Of a stretch of DNA of 64,000 nt, positions 44,727 to 55,479 are shown piece after piece. The stretch is from Pirellulales bacterium. GTDB lineage: Bacteria; Planctomycetota; Planctomycetia; Pirellulales; PALSA-1355. Position 1 is the first letter of the stretch. Each line of letters opens with the position of its first letter. The notes under the pieces were generated by a model. The model saw nothing but the letters and a program-made list of their open reading frames with translations, ran no database searches and was not told the DNA's origin. The stretch is from assembly GCA_022844125.1 (NCBI GenBank), contig JALHMI010000008.1, positions 303,728 through 367,727 of the forward strand. The letters are read 5' to 3'. The position numbers and the translations under genes were made by a program.

Positions 44727-46745
44727 TTACGCTTCGCCCGCTTGTTCGCCGGGTTCAATGGTGGTCCCTTCGGCGACTGGCCGCTTGCGCTCGGACGTCG
44801 TGCCGGGCACGATCTGAGGGCTGGGCGAATTGGCCTCGATGATCCGTTTCAGTTCGTCGGAGTCGATGACCTCTTTCTCGATTAGCTGGGCTGAAAGCGC
44901 TTGCAGCGACGAGATCCGTGTTTCAAGAATCTGCCGCACCTTCTCGAATGACTCGTCGATGATCCGCTTCACTTCCTCGTCGATCTCGCGCGCGGTTTGC
45001 TCGCTGTGGCTGTGTTCGCGCTGCATGTCGCCGCTCCCGGCCAGGAACGGGCTGCGACTGCTTTCGCGGAAATTCACGCGGCCAAGCCGGCTCATGCCAT
45101 AGTCCATGATCATGCTGCGGGCGATTGCACTGGCGCGTTCCAGGTCGTTCTGAGCCCCAGTCGAGACGTCGTCAAAGGTCATCTCCTCGGCACAGGTGCC
45201 TGCCAGTAGCACCTGAATGCGGCTTTCAAGTTCACCCTGCGTGAGCAGGTAGCGATCGCCTTCGGGGCGTTGCAGCGTATAGCCGAGCGCCGCAAGGCCG
45301 CGGGGAATGATCGAGACCTTGTGCACGGGATCGGTGTTCGGCAGACAGTAGGCCACGAGCGCGTGTCCCGACTCGTGGAACGCGACGCGCAGCTTTTCGT
45401 CCTCGTGGATAATGCGCTGGCGCTTCTCGAGACCGGCCGTGACCCGTTCGACGCCTTCGTTGAATTCGTTCATGCCGACGGCCGTCTTGCCTTTGCGCGC
45501 GGCGAGCAGTGCGGCTTCGTTCACCAGGTTTGCCAGATCGGCGCCGACGAAGCCCGAGGTGATCGCCGCGACTTCCTTGAGGTTCACGGTTTCGTCGAGC
45601 TTCACATTTTGCACGTGAACTTTGAGAATCGCTTCGCGGCCACGAACATCGGGGCGATCGACCAGCACGTGGCGATCGAATCGGCCGGGACGAAGCAGCG
45701 CGGGGTCGAGTGTTTCAGGGCGATTGCTGGCCGCCAGAACGATCACGCCGTTGTTGGAGTCGAAACCGTCCATTTCGACGAGCAACGCGTTCAAGGTTTG
45801 TTCGCGTTCGTCGTGGCCACCGACGATGCTGCTGCCGCGAGTCTTGCCGAGCGCGTCGAGTTCGTCGATGAAGATGATGCAGGGGCTCTTGGCTTCGGCC
45901 TGCTGGAACATGTCGCGCACACGCGCGGCGCCAACGCCAACGAACATCTCGACAAAGTCGGAGCCGGAGAGGCTGAAGAACGGCACGCCGGCTTCGCCGG
46001 CGATCGCCTTGGCGAGCAATGTTTTGCCGGTGCCCGGAGGACCGACGAGCAGCAATCCCTTGGGAATGCGTCCGCCGAGGACCTGATACTTTTCTGGTGT
46101 GCGGAGGAACTCGACGACCTCGCGCAGCTCGTCGACCGCTTCGTCGATACCGGCAACGTCTTCAAACGTAACGCCGAGATCCTCCTGAGCGTACATCTTG
46201 CCCCGGCTGCGGCCGAACGCCATCGGCGAACCCGCCCCGCCCAGGCGCCGCATCAGGTAGAAGAAAAAGAAGATGCAGAGGACGGTGAGCAACAGCATCG
46301 GGACATAGGAGCCCCAGGGATTCGGTCCTTCGGAGTGATCGAACGGAATTCCCTTATCGACCAGTGCCGTATCGAGCAGGGTGTCCATCGGCTTGATGTT
46401 GGTCGAGAAGGACTTTTCCTGCACCTGCTCTTCGTCCGGTTTCTTGACGTCGATCGTGCCCGTGACATCGTAGTTGCCGATTCGCAGGTCACGAGGGTTC
46501 GAGTAGCGTACCGCGACTTTTTTGCTGCCGATCTCCCGCTCGACGTCGATGTAGCCCTTACCGTCTTCGTTCTTCACCAGCCGCAACAGATCGCTGTAGG
46601 CGAGTTGGTCGCCGGTCTGGCCTGTGAGCAGGATGACGACAAACGCCGTCAGCAGGCCCAGGGCGATCATGAACCACAGAATGTTGTTGTTGATCGGTGC
46701 TTTCTTGTCGGCCGAACGGCGGGAGGGCTCTCGATCGTTCTTCAT
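44727..46745 (-). CDS. ftsH: ATP-dependent zinc metalloprotease FtsH
   Basis: 672 residues. N-terminal membrane segment ([17 protein letters not shown], about 24-40), a periplasmic domain of about 110 residues, a second membrane segment ([15 protein letters not shown]), then the AAA domain with Walker A GPPGTGKT (235-242), Walker [11 protein letters not shown], pore loop MFVG and the SRH. The zinc site is HESGH (457-461). A hydrophilic tail rich in E/P ends it. It degrades unassembled membrane and regulatory proteins. ATG at 46743-46745 starts the conserved protein; a long open frame upstream is non-coding. Confidence 0.96.
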   Translation of the reverse strand: MKNDREPSRRSADKKAPINNNILWFMIALGLLTAFVVILLTGQTGDQLAYSDLLRLVKNEDGKGYIDVEREIGSKKVAVRYSNPRDLRIGNYDVTGTIDVKKPDEEQVQEKSFSTNIKPMDTLLDTALVDKGIPFDHSEGPNPWGSYVPMLLLTVLCIFFFFYLMRRLGGAGSPMAFGRSRGKMYAQEDLGVTFEDVAGIDEAVDELREVVEFLRTPEKYQVLGGRIPKGLLLVGPPGTGKTLLAKAIAGEAGVPFFSLSGSDFVEMFVGVGAARVRDMFQQAEAKSPCIIFIDELDALGKTRGSSIVGGHDEREQTLNALLVEMDGFDSNNGVIVLAASNRPETLDPALLRPGRFDRHVLVDRPDVRGREAILKVHVQNVKLDETVNLKEVAAITSGFVGADLANLVNEAALLAARKGKTAVGMNEFNEGVERVTAGLEKRQRIIHEDEKLRVAFHESGHALVAYCLPNTDPVHKVSIIPRGLAALGYTLQRPEGDRYLLTQGELESRIQVLLAGTCAEEMTFDDVSTGAQNDLERASAIARSMIMDYGMSRLGRVNFRESSRSPFLAGSGDMQREHSHSEQTAREIDEEVKRIIDESFEKVRQILETRISSLQALSAQLIEKEVIDSDELKRIIEANSPSPQIVPGTTSERKRPVAEGTTIEPGEQAGEA

Positions 46746-46914
46746 CGCGGTGGGGCTCTTGGGGCTTCTAGATCGAAGGGAGGCGGCTAATGGGCCGGCA
46801 CTGCTTCTAGGCCGGCCCGGTGGAGAAAGGTCTTCGCCATCGAGGCTGTCGACAGATGAGTGCGTTTTTCGGTCCGTGCGGGGACGCTGTCGCACCTCGG
46901 CGGAGCGTCTGTTC

Positions 46915-46943
46915 ATAGTATGAGCTATGGATTCAAAATACAA
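46915..46943 (-). promoter_or_regulatory. Sigma-70-type promoter for ftsH
   Basis: On the minus strand: TTGTAT (46943-46938), 17-base spacer, TACTAT (46920-46915). It faces ftsH and leaves a leader of about 165 bases. Confidence 0.5.
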
Positions 46944-47035
46944 CGAGCACGGTTGTGCGGCGGGCACGGCTAGTAATGGATTTGCGGTGTATCCCGGGGT
47001 GTATGAGTGGGGCATGGGGCACGCGCGTCTTCGGG

Positions 47036-47065
47036 TTGTGAATCCGGCGGGACTGGCCTTAGAAT
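47036..47065 (+). promoter_or_regulatory. Sigma-70-type promoter for dxr-rseP
   Basis: TTGTGA (47036-47041), 18-base spacer, TAGAAT (47060-47065), about 100 bases before the dxr start. A short GGGG-TGT-CCCC hairpin follows in the leader. Confidence 0.45.
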
Positions 47066-47163
47066 GAGGGGGTGTCCCCGAGCAAGATTCGCACGAGCGC
47101 AATGCGGACCGGTCATGGTACCGCTCGCTTGTGCCGCCTGCCCCACTGACTGGCGCTACTTGT

Positions 47164-48327
47164 ATGAGCTTTCCCGCAGCCCAGGTAGCGATTCTCGGCT
47201 CAACTGGCTCCATCGGCCGCAACACGCTGGAAGTCATTGCTGCCTCGCAGGGAACGCTCCAGGCCGTGGCTCTTTCGGCTCATTCCAGCGTGGATCTGCT
47301 GCTGCGTCAGGCCGCCCAGTTTCGTCCGCGATGGGTTGCCTGCAGCGATCCTGAGGCTGCAAGCACCTGCGACTGGTCCCAACTTGCCGAGGGGATCGAA
47401 AAGCTGTGTGGCGCCGAAGCTTTGGAGACGATCGCTCGCGCTCCGGAAGTCGACGTCGTGGTGGCAGCGATCGTCGGAAGTGCTGGCCTTCGAGGCACTT
47501 GGGCGGCGGTTGAAGCCGGTAAGACGATTGCCCTGGCGAACAAGGAAACGATGGTCGTGGCGGGACCACTGGTGACGCGGCTGGCGAACCAGACCGGGGC
47601 CAGAATCGTACCCGTCGATAGCGAACATAGTGCCGTGTTTCAGGCAATGCAGGCGGGCCGTCGCCAGGAGGTGAAGCGGATTATCCTCACGGCCAGCGGC
47701 GGACCTTTCCGAAAACACACGGCCGAGCAATTGGCCGGGGTGACCGTCGAAGACGCCCTGCGGCATCCAACCTGGAACATGGGTCCGAAGATTACGATCG
47801 ACTCGGCCACGATGATGAACAAGGCCTTGGAGATCATCGAGGCGCGGTGGCTGTTCGATTTGCGGCCCGACCAGATCGACGTGGTCGTGCATCCGCAGTC
47901 CATCGTGCATTCGCTGGTAGAATTCGTCGATGGGTCGGTGCTGGCGCAGCTTGGCACGCCAGACATGAAGCTGCCAATACAGTATGCCCTGACGTATCCG
48001 CGTCGGACGCCTGGCGTGGCCACGCCGCTGGACTTTACACAGACAATGCGGCTGGATTTCGAACCCCCCGACTTCGAGCGTTTTCCGGCGCTGGAGTTGG
48101 GGCTGGAAGTGGCCCGCACCGGTGGTACCTCGGGCGTCGTGCTGAATGCGGCGAACGAAGCGGCCGTGGCGCGATTTCGGGCCGGAGAGCTACAATTTAC
48201 CGAGATCGTCCCCAGTTGTCGGGCGATTCTCGAACAACACGATTTTGACCCGAGCCCTTCGCTGGCCGAGCTGGAAAAGCTCGACACCTGGGCTCGCCAG
48301 GAGGTACTTCGTTGGGCTTGTCTTTGA
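47164..48327 (+). CDS. dxr: 1-deoxy-D-xylulose 5-phosphate reductoisomerase
   Basis: 387 residues. NADPH motif [29 protein letters not shown], metal/substrate motif [50 protein letters not shown] and [15 protein letters not shown]. It makes 2-C-methylerythritol 4-phosphate in the non-mevalonate isoprenoid pathway. ATG at 47164 is chosen over an in-frame upstream start at 47131 because the Rossmann strand begins there. The RseP gene follows directly, perhaps overlapping. Confidence 0.96.
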   Translation: MSFPAAQVAILGSTGSIGRNTLEVIAASQGTLQAVALSAHSSVDLLLRQAAQFRPRWVACSDPEAASTCDWSQLAEGIEKLCGAEALETIARAPEVDVVVAAIVGSAGLRGTWAAVEAGKTIALANKETMVVAGPLVTRLANQTGARIVPVDSEHSAVFQAMQAGRRQEVKRIILTASGGPFRKHTAEQLAGVTVEDALRHPTWNMGPKITIDSATMMNKALEIIEARWLFDLRPDQIDVVVHPQSIVHSLVEFVDGSVLAQLGTPDMKLPIQYALTYPRRTPGVATPLDFTQTMRLDFEPPDFERFPALELGLEVARTGGTSGVVLNAANEAAVARFRAGELQFTEIVPSCRAILEQHDFDPSPSLAELEKLDTWARQEVLRWACL

Positions 48328-48332
48328 CACTG

Positions 48333-50513
48333 ATGGGTTCTGGGACACTCGTGGCTTCGAGCCTGTTCTGCTTCAACGCGCTGCCGCTCGCGCTCACGCT
48401 GGCCGAAGTGCCGGCCCTGATCGTCACGATTCTGCAAGTAGCATTTGCACTGGGCACGGTGATCTTCGTCCACGAGCTGGGGCATTTCGCCGTGGCCAAG
48501 TGGTGCGGCGTGAAGTGCGAGAAGTTTTACCTGGGCTTCGATATCTACGGCCTGAAGCTCTTCAAGTACCAGTACGGCGAAACCGAGTATGGCATCGGCA
48601 TTTTGCCTCTCGGCGGATACGTGAAGATGCTGGGGCAGGACGACAACCCGCAAAACGCGGCGCAGCAGCGCGAAGAGTCGCTGGTGAATCCGGAAATCGC
48701 GAATGCCGTGACGAAGCGCACCGCGGACGGACAGACGATCAAGCTTGACCCCCGCAGCTACATGGCGAAGAGCGTCCCGCAACGAATGGCGATCATCTCG
48801 GCCGGCGTGATCATGAACGTGATCTTCGCATTCATCTTTGCGGTGGTTGCTTACATGATGGGTGTGCCCGAGATTGTGGCCGGCGTGTCGAGCACGATGC
48901 CTGGCGAACCTGCCTGGCGTGCAGACTTGCAGCCCGGCGACCGCATTCTCAAAGTGAATGAAAATGTGGGGCAGGCTCGGTTCAACGATCTGAAGGCGGC
49001 GGTCGCGCTGACTGACGTCAGTCGGGGTGTCGACTTTCTGATCGAGCGGCCAGGCGTTGAAGAGCCGTTTCTGGTGAACATTAAACCCGACGTTGTCGAA
49101 GGGCGATTGATGCCGATGGTGGGCGTATCGCCCCCGCTGCTCACCGCCATGGAACGAAACCCAATCGTATTTGGTGGCAGCCCCGCCGCAGCGACGGGCA
49201 AATTTCAGGAGGGAGACAAGATCATCGCCGTCGACGGGACGCCGGTGAAAGACTATGCCGAACTCCTATCACAGTTCGTGAGAAATGCCGACAAGCCGCT
49301 GAAGCTGACGATTGAGCGGCCCGCGGATGAGGCTTCGACGAAGGACAGCGGCGACGCGGTGACTATTCTGGACATCGAAGTTCCGCCGCGCCCCATGCGC
49401 ACGCTGGGGCTCGTGATGACGATGGGCAAGATCACGGCGATTCAGCCCAGGTCGCCGGCGGCGGAAGCAGGCTTGCGGCCGGGGGACGTCATCACACTTA
49501 TCGACGGCAACCCACCAGGCGATCCGATGAAGCTGCCAGAACTACTGCGTCGTCGGGCTGGCGAATCAGTCACGGTCACCACCAATCGTCCCATCACGGG
49601 CGGCAAGTCTGAAACGCTCGAGAAGCAAATGACGCTGCGCGATCGGCAGTGGTTTGACGATCCGCTGGCCGAGACGAGCCCAATGTCGATTCCGGCGTTG
49701 GGCGTGGCTTACGAGGTAGTTGCCAAGGTAGCCGAGGTTCAGCCCGATAGTCCGGCGGCCAAGGCAACTTTGACGAAAGATGGCAAGCCGGCCTCCAATC
49801 CACACCTGGCTGTGGGTGACGAGATTGCGAAAGCAGAGCTAAAGCTGCCGGACCTCTCTCAAGAGGAAGAGGCCAAACGTGCGGCTGACAAGTCGCAGCT
49901 GTGGTATTCGCAAGGGCCGGGCGTGAAGTTCGCTCCCGATAAGCCGGCCTGGCCGATGGTGTTCTCGACGCTGCAGGATCTGCCGCCGGGAACCGAAGTG
50001 ATCGTCACGTTGACCGACGGTCGCGAGGCGACACTAACACCCACCGAAGCCACGGACTGGTTCTATCATGATCGCGGCTTCCGCTTCGAACACCAAACCG
50101 CGGTGATTCGTGCAGGCTCCTTCCAGGATGCGATTGTGCTCGGCGGCCGGGCGACGAAGGACTCGCTGTTGATGGTTTACAGCTTCTTACGGCGAATCGG
50201 CACGCAGGTTTCGCCGTTCGCGCTCGGCGGCCCGATCACGATCGTGAAAGGCGCTGCGATGGAAGCCGATGCGGGCATTCCGCGACTGCTGCTGTTCCTT
50301 ACGATGCTCAGCGCGAACCTGGCGGTGATTAATTTCCTGCCGATTCCGCTCTTGGACGGTGGACACATGGTGTTCCTGATACTCGAAGGCATCCTCCGCC
50401 GGCCGGTGAGCGAGAAGATCGTAATCGCCTTCCACTACCTGGGCTTCGTGTTCATCATCAGTCTGATGTTGTTCGTGCTGAGCCTGGACGTGGGATTGAT
50501 CTCGCGATTTTAA
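48333..50513 (+). CDS. rseP: RseP-type site-2 zinc metalloprotease with extra PDZ domains
   Basis: 726 residues from ATG 48333; a TTG at 48312 would overlap dxr by 16 bases. Active-site helix FVHELGHFAVAKWCGVKC, then LPLGGYVKM, the second catalytic motif NFLPIPLLDGGHMVF and a final membrane helix. Between them are four PDZ-like segments (GDRILKVNENV, GDKIIAVDGTPVKDY, GDVITLIDGNPPGD, GDEIAKAELKL) instead of the two in E. coli RseP. It cleaves anti-sigma and other membrane proteins inside the bilayer. The dxr-rseP order is common in bacteria. Confidence 0.92.
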   Translation: MGSGTLVASSLFCFNALPLALTLAEVPALIVTILQVAFALGTVIFVHELGHFAVAKWCGVKCEKFYLGFDIYGLKLFKYQYGETEYGIGILPLGGYVKMLGQDDNPQNAAQQREESLVNPEIANAVTKRTADGQTIKLDPRSYMAKSVPQRMAIISAGVIMNVIFAFIFAVVAYMMGVPEIVAGVSSTMPGEPAWRADLQPGDRILKVNENVGQARFNDLKAAVALTDVSRGVDFLIERPGVEEPFLVNIKPDVVEGRLMPMVGVSPPLLTAMERNPIVFGGSPAAATGKFQEGDKIIAVDGTPVKDYAELLSQFVRNADKPLKLTIERPADEASTKDSGDAVTILDIEVPPRPMRTLGLVMTMGKITAIQPRSPAAEAGLRPGDVITLIDGNPPGDPMKLPELLRRRAGESVTVTTNRPITGGKSETLEKQMTLRDRQWFDDPLAETSPMSIPALGVAYEVVAKVAEVQPDSPAAKATLTKDGKPASNPHLAVGDEIAKAELKLPDLSQEEEAKRAADKSQLWYSQGPGVKFAPDKPAWPMVFSTLQDLPPGTEVIVTLTDGREATLTPTEATDWFYHDRGFRFEHQTAVIRAGSFQDAIVLGGRATKDSLLMVYSFLRRIGTQVSPFALGGPITIVKGAAMEADAGIPRLLLFLTMLSANLAVINFLPIPLLDGGHMVFLILEGILRRPVSEKIVIAFHYLGFVFIISLMLFVLSLDVGLISRF

Positions 50514-50521
50514 GCAGCTGC

Positions 50522-50929
50522 TTATTTCGACTCCGTCACCAGGTCGTCGATGCCTTCGGGCCTCTCGATCGGATGCGGCTTTTTGCTCGGAGGCAACAGC
50601 CAGCGCAGCAGCGGTGGCGAGACGAACGTCGCGCTCATGACCATCAGCGTGATCGCAGCGAACATCCCCTTGTCGAGAATGCCCGAGGCGAGTCCCATCG
50701 GGGCGAAGATCAGACCGACTTCCCCGCGCGGAATCATGCCCACGCCGATGACGGCCTTTCGCCGGTGCTGCCAGAAGGGCGCATACCCGGCCGCGAAATT
50801 CGAGGCGATCGCCACGATGATCAGCAAAGATCCAATGGTCAGCGTGCCGAGGTTCGCGGGGTCCAGCGGATCGAGCACGCTCAGATCAACCGCGGCGCCA
50901 ACCATCGCGAAGAACCGCGGTACGAGGGG
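50522..50929 (-). pseudogene. Remnant of a CPA2-type cation:proton antiporter
   Basis: An open frame of 136 codons equals only the C-terminal end of a Kef/NhaP-like antiporter: FFAMVGAAVDLSVL, three hydrophobic segments and the conserved KAVIGVGMIPRGEVGLIFA. A stop codon (50930-50932) precedes the homologous part, and about 250 or more residues of membrane domain are missing. The sequence just upstream is unrelated, so this is a 5'-deleted gene. It lies between rseP and the histidine kinase. Confidence 0.75.
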
Positions 50930-50973
50930 CTATTGGACGGGAGCGTGGCTATGCGCTACTCACAAGAACAGAA

Positions 50974-52398
50974 TTAGGTCGCACTGGCCAACATCGCTTC
51001 ACTGGCGACCGTTGGCAGGCGCACAACGAACGTGGCGCCCTTGCCGGGCGAGCTTTCCACTTCGATGGTGCCGCCATGGGCTGCGACGATTGATCGGCAA
51101 ATACTCAGCCCTAGCCCATTGCCGCTGGTGTAGCTTTCGCGTTGTCTCGATTTGTCGCCGCGATAGAACCGCTCGAAGACATGCGGCAGATCCTCGGCCG
51201 TGATGCCGCTGCCTGTGTCAGTGACGCGGAGCACCGCCTCGCCTTGTCGTTCGTCGGAACGCACAGTGATGAGCACGTGCCCGCCAGGGGGCGTGAATTT
51301 CAGGCTGTTATCGATCAGATTGTTGATCACTTGCCGCAAGCGGTCCGCATCCCCGGCGATCGTCACTGCGTCTCCGCCGCTGGCCGCCAATCGCACATTG
51401 CGCTCCTCGGCCGCACCGCGAAACATCTCCGTGGAACGCTCTACCAGCCGGTCCAACCTCACCGGCAGCCGCGCGACTTCGAATCGTTGACTGTCGGTTT
51501 CGGCGAGCAGCAGGAGCTGATTCACCAGGACTCGCAACTGTCCGCACTCGTCGGCAATTTCCCCGAGCATCTCCTGATACTCTTCCGTGGTGCGTTCAGT
51601 ATTGAGTGTGACCTCAATTGCACTTTGCACTGCGGCGAGCGGTGAGCGGAGTTCGTGCGCGGCGTTGTCCACAAACTCGCGATGACGCTGCAGATAGTCG
51701 CGCAATAGATCGAGAAAGTGATTGATCGTAAGGGACAGGCGATCGAGCTCGTCCCCTGTCCCACGTATCGCGAGCCGCTCCTCTAGCTGACTGGGACGCA
51801 GCCTCCCGGCAATGCTGATGATCTCGCCAAGAGGGTGAGTCGCGCGACCAGCGAGAAAGAAACCCGAGAGTGGGGCGACGAACAAGATTACGACGCCGGC
51901 AGCCAGCATCAGCCTGGTCAGCCGCGACATGTCGTTGTCGATCGTGGCCAGCGACGCGCCGACTTGCACGTTGAAGGCTGGGATGCCTTCGCGCGCGACA
52001 GGACGCGACGCCATCCGGTACCCGTCTACGGTCATGAACCGAGGTGGATTATGCGTCTCGCCGCGATCGAGCTCGGGCGGCCGACCAGCCTGCAGAGCGA
52101 CTTGCCCCTCGGCGTCGATCAAGCGCACGAAAAGCTGCCGGTCCTGGTGACCCGAAGCTTTCCGCTGCATTTCAGCTTCGATCTGCCGTAAGTCGGGATA
52201 GAAGCTTTCGACGGCTAAACCAACTTCGTGAGCGTCATCGCGAAGCACCTGGTCGGTTTCGTTCATCAGCGTGAATCGCATGGATTCTCGCACGCCGACG
52301 AGCGTTACGACTACGATCAGGAGTACGGCCGCCGTGTTCCATGCACTCAGGCGAAACCGCAGCGAGCTAAAGAGAGTGCTAAGTTGCTCGAAGCGCAT
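50974..52398 (-). CDS. Membrane sensor histidine kinase
   Basis: 474 residues. First membrane helix (TAAVLLIVVVTLVGV), a periplasmic domain of about 120 residues, a second helix (LMLAAGVVILFVAPLSGFFL), a HAMP region, the phosphorylated His in DNAAHELRSPLAA (H248), and the ATPase boxes NNLIDNSLKFTPPGG (N), VTDTGSGI (G1), FERFYRG (F) and GNGLGLSI (G2). Cognate kinase of the regulator encoded just upstream, whose 3' end overlaps by 20 bases. Signal unknown. Confidence 0.93.
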   Translation of the reverse strand: MRFEQLSTLFSSLRFRLSAWNTAAVLLIVVVTLVGVRESMRFTLMNETDQVLRDDAHEVGLAVESFYPDLRQIEAEMQRKASGHQDRQLFVRLIDAEGQVALQAGRPPELDRGETHNPPRFMTVDGYRMASRPVAREGIPAFNVQVGASLATIDNDMSRLTRLMLAAGVVILFVAPLSGFFLAGRATHPLGEIISIAGRLRPSQLEERLAIRGTGDELDRLSLTINHFLDLLRDYLQRHREFVDNAAHELRSPLAAVQSAIEVTLNTERTTEEYQEMLGEIADECGQLRVLVNQLLLLAETDSQRFEVARLPVRLDRLVERSTEMFRGAAEERNVRLAASGGDAVTIAGDADRLRQVINNLIDNSLKFTPPGGHVLITVRSDERQGEAVLRVTDTGSGITAEDLPHVFERFYRGDKSRQRESYTSGNGLGLSICRSIVAAHGGTIEVESSPGKGATFVVRLPTVASEAMLASAT

Positions 52399-53050
52399 AG
52401 CCGCGGCCCCGGACGGTCTGGATTACGGAGCCTTCGTAGCCCTTATCCAGTTTACCCCGGAGGCGATTAATATGCACTTCGATGACGTTCGTGGCCCCTT
52501 CCCAGTCGGTTTCCCAGAGGTGTTCTGAGAGCATTCGCCGAGTTACGATGTGGCCCGCATAACGCATCAGGATTTCCAGCAGGCTGAACTCGGTGGGTGT
52601 GAGGTCTATTTCGCGGCCGTCCCGCGCGACTCGCCGGGTGGCCAGGTCGAGTGAGAGCGGCCCGGCCTGCATGACCATCGGCGGACGGCTGACCGTGCGT
52701 CGGCAAACCGCTTCGAGCCGGGCCGTGAGCTCAACCAACGCGAAGGGCTTGACCACATAGTCATCGGCGCCCGCCTTCAAGCCGTTGACCCGATCGTCCA
52801 CCGAGCCAAGCGCCGTCAGTGCGATCACCGGCGTTTGGATCCCCTGACTTCGGATGTTCCGCAGGACATCGAGTCCTGGCATGCCGGGCAGCATCAGGTC
52901 AAGAATGATCGCATCGAACTGCTGACTGGAGGCCAGTTCCAAGCCGCGCTGTCCATCTTTCGCCCACATGCAGGCGTGCCCAGACTCGGAGAGCCCTTGG
53001 CGAAGCGTCTTGCCGATCAGCGGATCGTCTTCGATGACCAACAGTTGCAT
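52379..53050 (-). CDS. OmpR/PhoB-family response regulator
   Basis: 223 residues. Receiver domain with acidic pair EDD, phosphoacceptor in ILDLMLPG (D51), conserved Lys in VVKPFA (K101), then a winged-helix DNA-binding domain (GREIDLTPTEFSLLEILMRYAGHIVTRRMLSEHLW...GYEGSVIQTVRGRGYALRAT). ATG at 53048-53050 starts directly at the first strand. It forms an operon with the kinase. The SulP gene is divergent, so the shared region could hold its operator. Confidence 0.93.
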   Translation of the reverse strand: MQLLVIEDDPLIGKTLRQGLSESGHACMWAKDGQRGLELASSQQFDAIILDLMLPGMPGLDVLRNIRSQGIQTPVIALTALGSVDDRVNGLKAGADDYVVKPFALVELTARLEAVCRRTVSRPPMVMQAGPLSLDLATRRVARDGREIDLTPTEFSLLEILMRYAGHIVTRRMLSEHLWETDWEGATNVIEVHINRLRGKLDKGYEGSVIQTVRGRGYALRAT

Positions 53051-53468
53051 CGCATCAAGCTCTTGAACTGTCATGCAGGTAGCGTGGGTAAGTCGCTGTT
53101 TGAGTTCGAGCCGCCACGTAGAACTATACGTAGCTTGACCACATTCAGGCTCATGATGCAAGGAGTTGATCAATTCTCGCCCGCAACCTTACGGAAATGT
53201 AATTGCTTGCGATTAGGTGACTTACGTCGCAATGCTTATACTTTCAGGCAGTGGCGCACCAGACATCCATTCCTCAGGCGCCGCACGTCGCTTCCACAGA
53301 CATGCAACGGCATTTGCCATCGAATTCAGTTCCTCGGCGAATGCTCTTTTCGCGACGACGATTGGCCAAAGGTTAATCTAAAGCGCGCGAACTGGCCAGC
53401 TATACTTGGCTCAAACGCGCAGGGAAGTAGCACCAGCGAGCCATGCTGGTGAGGAGCTTAAATAAGCG
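53051..53468. other. Divergent regulatory region between regulator and SulP genes
   Basis: 418 bases without a gene. Contains TTACGGAAATGTAA (about 53190-53203), a small inverted repeat that could be an operator. A TATACT (53237-53242) has no good -35. A 7-bp hairpin CACCAGC/GCTGGTG (53431-53451) sits just before the SulP ribosome binding site GAGGAG. Confidence 0.35.
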
Positions 53469-55454
53469 ATGGTTTCTGTTACGAAGAATGGCGCCGCGAC
53501 GACGAATGCAGCCGCAGGTGGATTGCCAAACTCGAATGGCAAGCAAGTTCCCCGTGGCGATCGTGAAGGATTCAAAGAGTACTTCGGCCGCGATATCGTG
53601 GCCGGCTTTCTGGTGTTTCTCATCGCCCTGCCCTTGTGTCTAGGCATCTCGTTGGCGTGTGGATTTCCGGCCATCGCGGGCGTCTTCACGGCGATCATTG
53701 GTTCGATTCTCACGACGTTTCTGAGCAACGCTGAGTTGACGATCAAGGGTCCCGCTGCCGGACTCATAGTGGTCGTGGTTGGCGCTGTGACTGACTTCGG
53801 TTTCACCGCGGGTCAGAACCCCGCTGCTGACTTGCAGGCCTATCGTATGGTCCTGGCAATTGGCGTGGCAGCCGGCGTGGTGCAGATCTTGTTCGGCCTG
53901 GTGCGGGCCGGCGTTCTCGGCGACTTCTTTCCAACGTCGGCCGTGCACGGCATGCTGGCCGCGATCGGTGTGATCATCATGCTCAAGCAGCTTCCCATCG
54001 CGATGGGTGAATCGGCGCAAGGTGAGCCACTCGAGATCCTGCGTGAACTGCCTGGCATGGTGCTCAACGCGAATCCCGAGATTACGCTCATCGGGGCGGT
54101 CAGTCTGCTGATCCTGTTCGGCATGCCGCGGCTCAAGAGCAAACGGCTCCGTCGGATTCCCGCGCCGCTTGTCGTGCTGCTCGTGGCCGTACCGCTGGGC
54201 ATGTACTTCGACCTCTCGCACGAACATACCTACTCGATGTTCGGACACACCTACTCGCTTGGCGAAAAGTTCCTGGTCAATGTACCTGGCAACATGTTTC
54301 GGGCGATCACGTTTCCTGACTTCACGGCTTTGCAAACCGTGACAGGCTGGAAGTGGGTCCTGATGTTCTCGCTGATAGGCTCGCTTGAATCGCTGCTCAG
54401 CACCAAGGCGATCGACATGCTCGATCCCTGGAAGCGAAAAACAAATCTCAACCGCGACCTGATGGCAGTCGGCTTCGCCAACACTGTTGCCGCGTCGCTG
54501 GGCGGGCTGCCGATGATCTCGGAAATCGTCCGCAGCAAGGCGAACATTGATAACGGCGCCCGCACGCGCTTCGCCGACTTGTGGCACGGCCTATTCCTGC
54601 TCGGTTTCGTGGCCTTGTTGCCGATGTTGATCCACCGGATTCCCCTCGCTGCGCTGGCTGCAATGCTGGTGTACACGGGGTTCCGACTCGCCTCACCGAA
54701 GGAGTTTCTCAATGTCTATCGCATCGGCCGAGAACAGCTCGTGATCTTTGTCGTCACCGTCGTGGCCGTGCTGGCGACCGACCTGTTGATCGGCATTGCG
54801 ATCGGCATCGGCGTGAAGTTTCTGATCCACGTCTATAACGGCGTGCCGCTGCACTCGCTGTTCAAACCATTTCTGGAGATTGAAACCCGCGACGATAATT
54901 CGGTCGTTATCTCGGCACGCGAGTCGGCGATCTTCACCAATTGGATTCCACTCAAGCGGCGAATTGAGCAGCTCGGGCTCGTCCAGCGCAACAACGTGGT
55001 AGTTGATCTGTCGGGCACCAAGTTTATCGATCACAGCGTGATGGAGCGGCTGCACGAGCTGGAGGTCGATTTCGAGCAGGCTGGTTTGCTGCTTGAGATC
55101 GAAGGACTCGATTCGCACCAGCAGTTCTCGGCTCATCCGCGCGCCGCTCGCAAGCGCAGCCTGGCCCGGATTCGCCGCGTGACAATCATGGCCGAGGCGG
55201 CCCTGGAGACCGAGATCACCCAGAAGTGCGTGGAACTCGGCGCCTCGGGATACACCGCGATGCCTTGCCACGGCGCGGGCCGCCGTTCGCTGGCCGAAGG
55301 CGTGACGCGCAGCGAGCAGGTCCGCATCGAGGTGGTCGCCCCGCAAGCCGTCGCCGAGCAGATTCTCGAGTACCTCCGTCGCGACGTCTCGCTCGATCAT
55401 GCCGTGACGGCCTGCATCGAGACGGTCGAAGTCTTGGCGCTGCAGCAGTTCTAA
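53469..55454 (+). CDS. SulP-family anion transporter with STAS domain and C-terminal PII-like domain
   Basis: 661 residues. The membrane part (about 40-455) has SulP features: [71 protein letters not shown] and [29 protein letters not shown]. This subgroup includes BicA-like bicarbonate transporters. A STAS domain follows (about 475-555; [21 protein letters not shown]). The last 95 residues ([34 protein letters not shown]... [22 protein letters not shown]) resemble PII/SbtB-like regulators. The fusion suggests nucleotide- or bicarbonate-responsive control of transport. ATG at 53469 after GAGGAG. Confidence 0.88.
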   Translation: MVSVTKNGAATTNAAAGGLPNSNGKQVPRGDREGFKEYFGRDIVAGFLVFLIALPLCLGISLACGFPAIAGVFTAIIGSILTTFLSNAELTIKGPAAGLIVVVVGAVTDFGFTAGQNPAADLQAYRMVLAIGVAAGVVQILFGLVRAGVLGDFFPTSAVHGMLAAIGVIIMLKQLPIAMGESAQGEPLEILRELPGMVLNANPEITLIGAVSLLILFGMPRLKSKRLRRIPAPLVVLLVAVPLGMYFDLSHEHTYSMFGHTYSLGEKFLVNVPGNMFRAITFPDFTALQTVTGWKWVLMFSLIGSLESLLSTKAIDMLDPWKRKTNLNRDLMAVGFANTVAASLGGLPMISEIVRSKANIDNGARTRFADLWHGLFLLGFVALLPMLIHRIPLAALAAMLVYTGFRLASPKEFLNVYRIGREQLVIFVVTVVAVLATDLLIGIAIGIGVKFLIHVYNGVPLHSLFKPFLEIETRDDNSVVISARESAIFTNWIPLKRRIEQLGLVQRNNVVVDLSGTKFIDHSVMERLHELEVDFEQAGLLLEIEGLDSHQQFSAHPRAARKRSLARIRRVTIMAEAALETEITQKCVELGASGYTAMPCHGAGRRSLAEGVTRSEQVRIEVVAPQAVAEQILEYLRRDVSLDHAVTACIETVEVLALQQF

Positions 55455-55479
55455 GCGTGACGACTATTCTCGCTCGCGT

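Noticed and set aside
45270..46790. 506-codon open frame antisense to ftsH
   Set aside because: Shadow of FtsH; no recognisable domain and no ribosome binding site.
46746..47237. 164-codon N-terminal extension of FtsH
   Set aside because: FtsH proteins begin just before the first membrane helix; the extension covers the promoter region shared with dxr.
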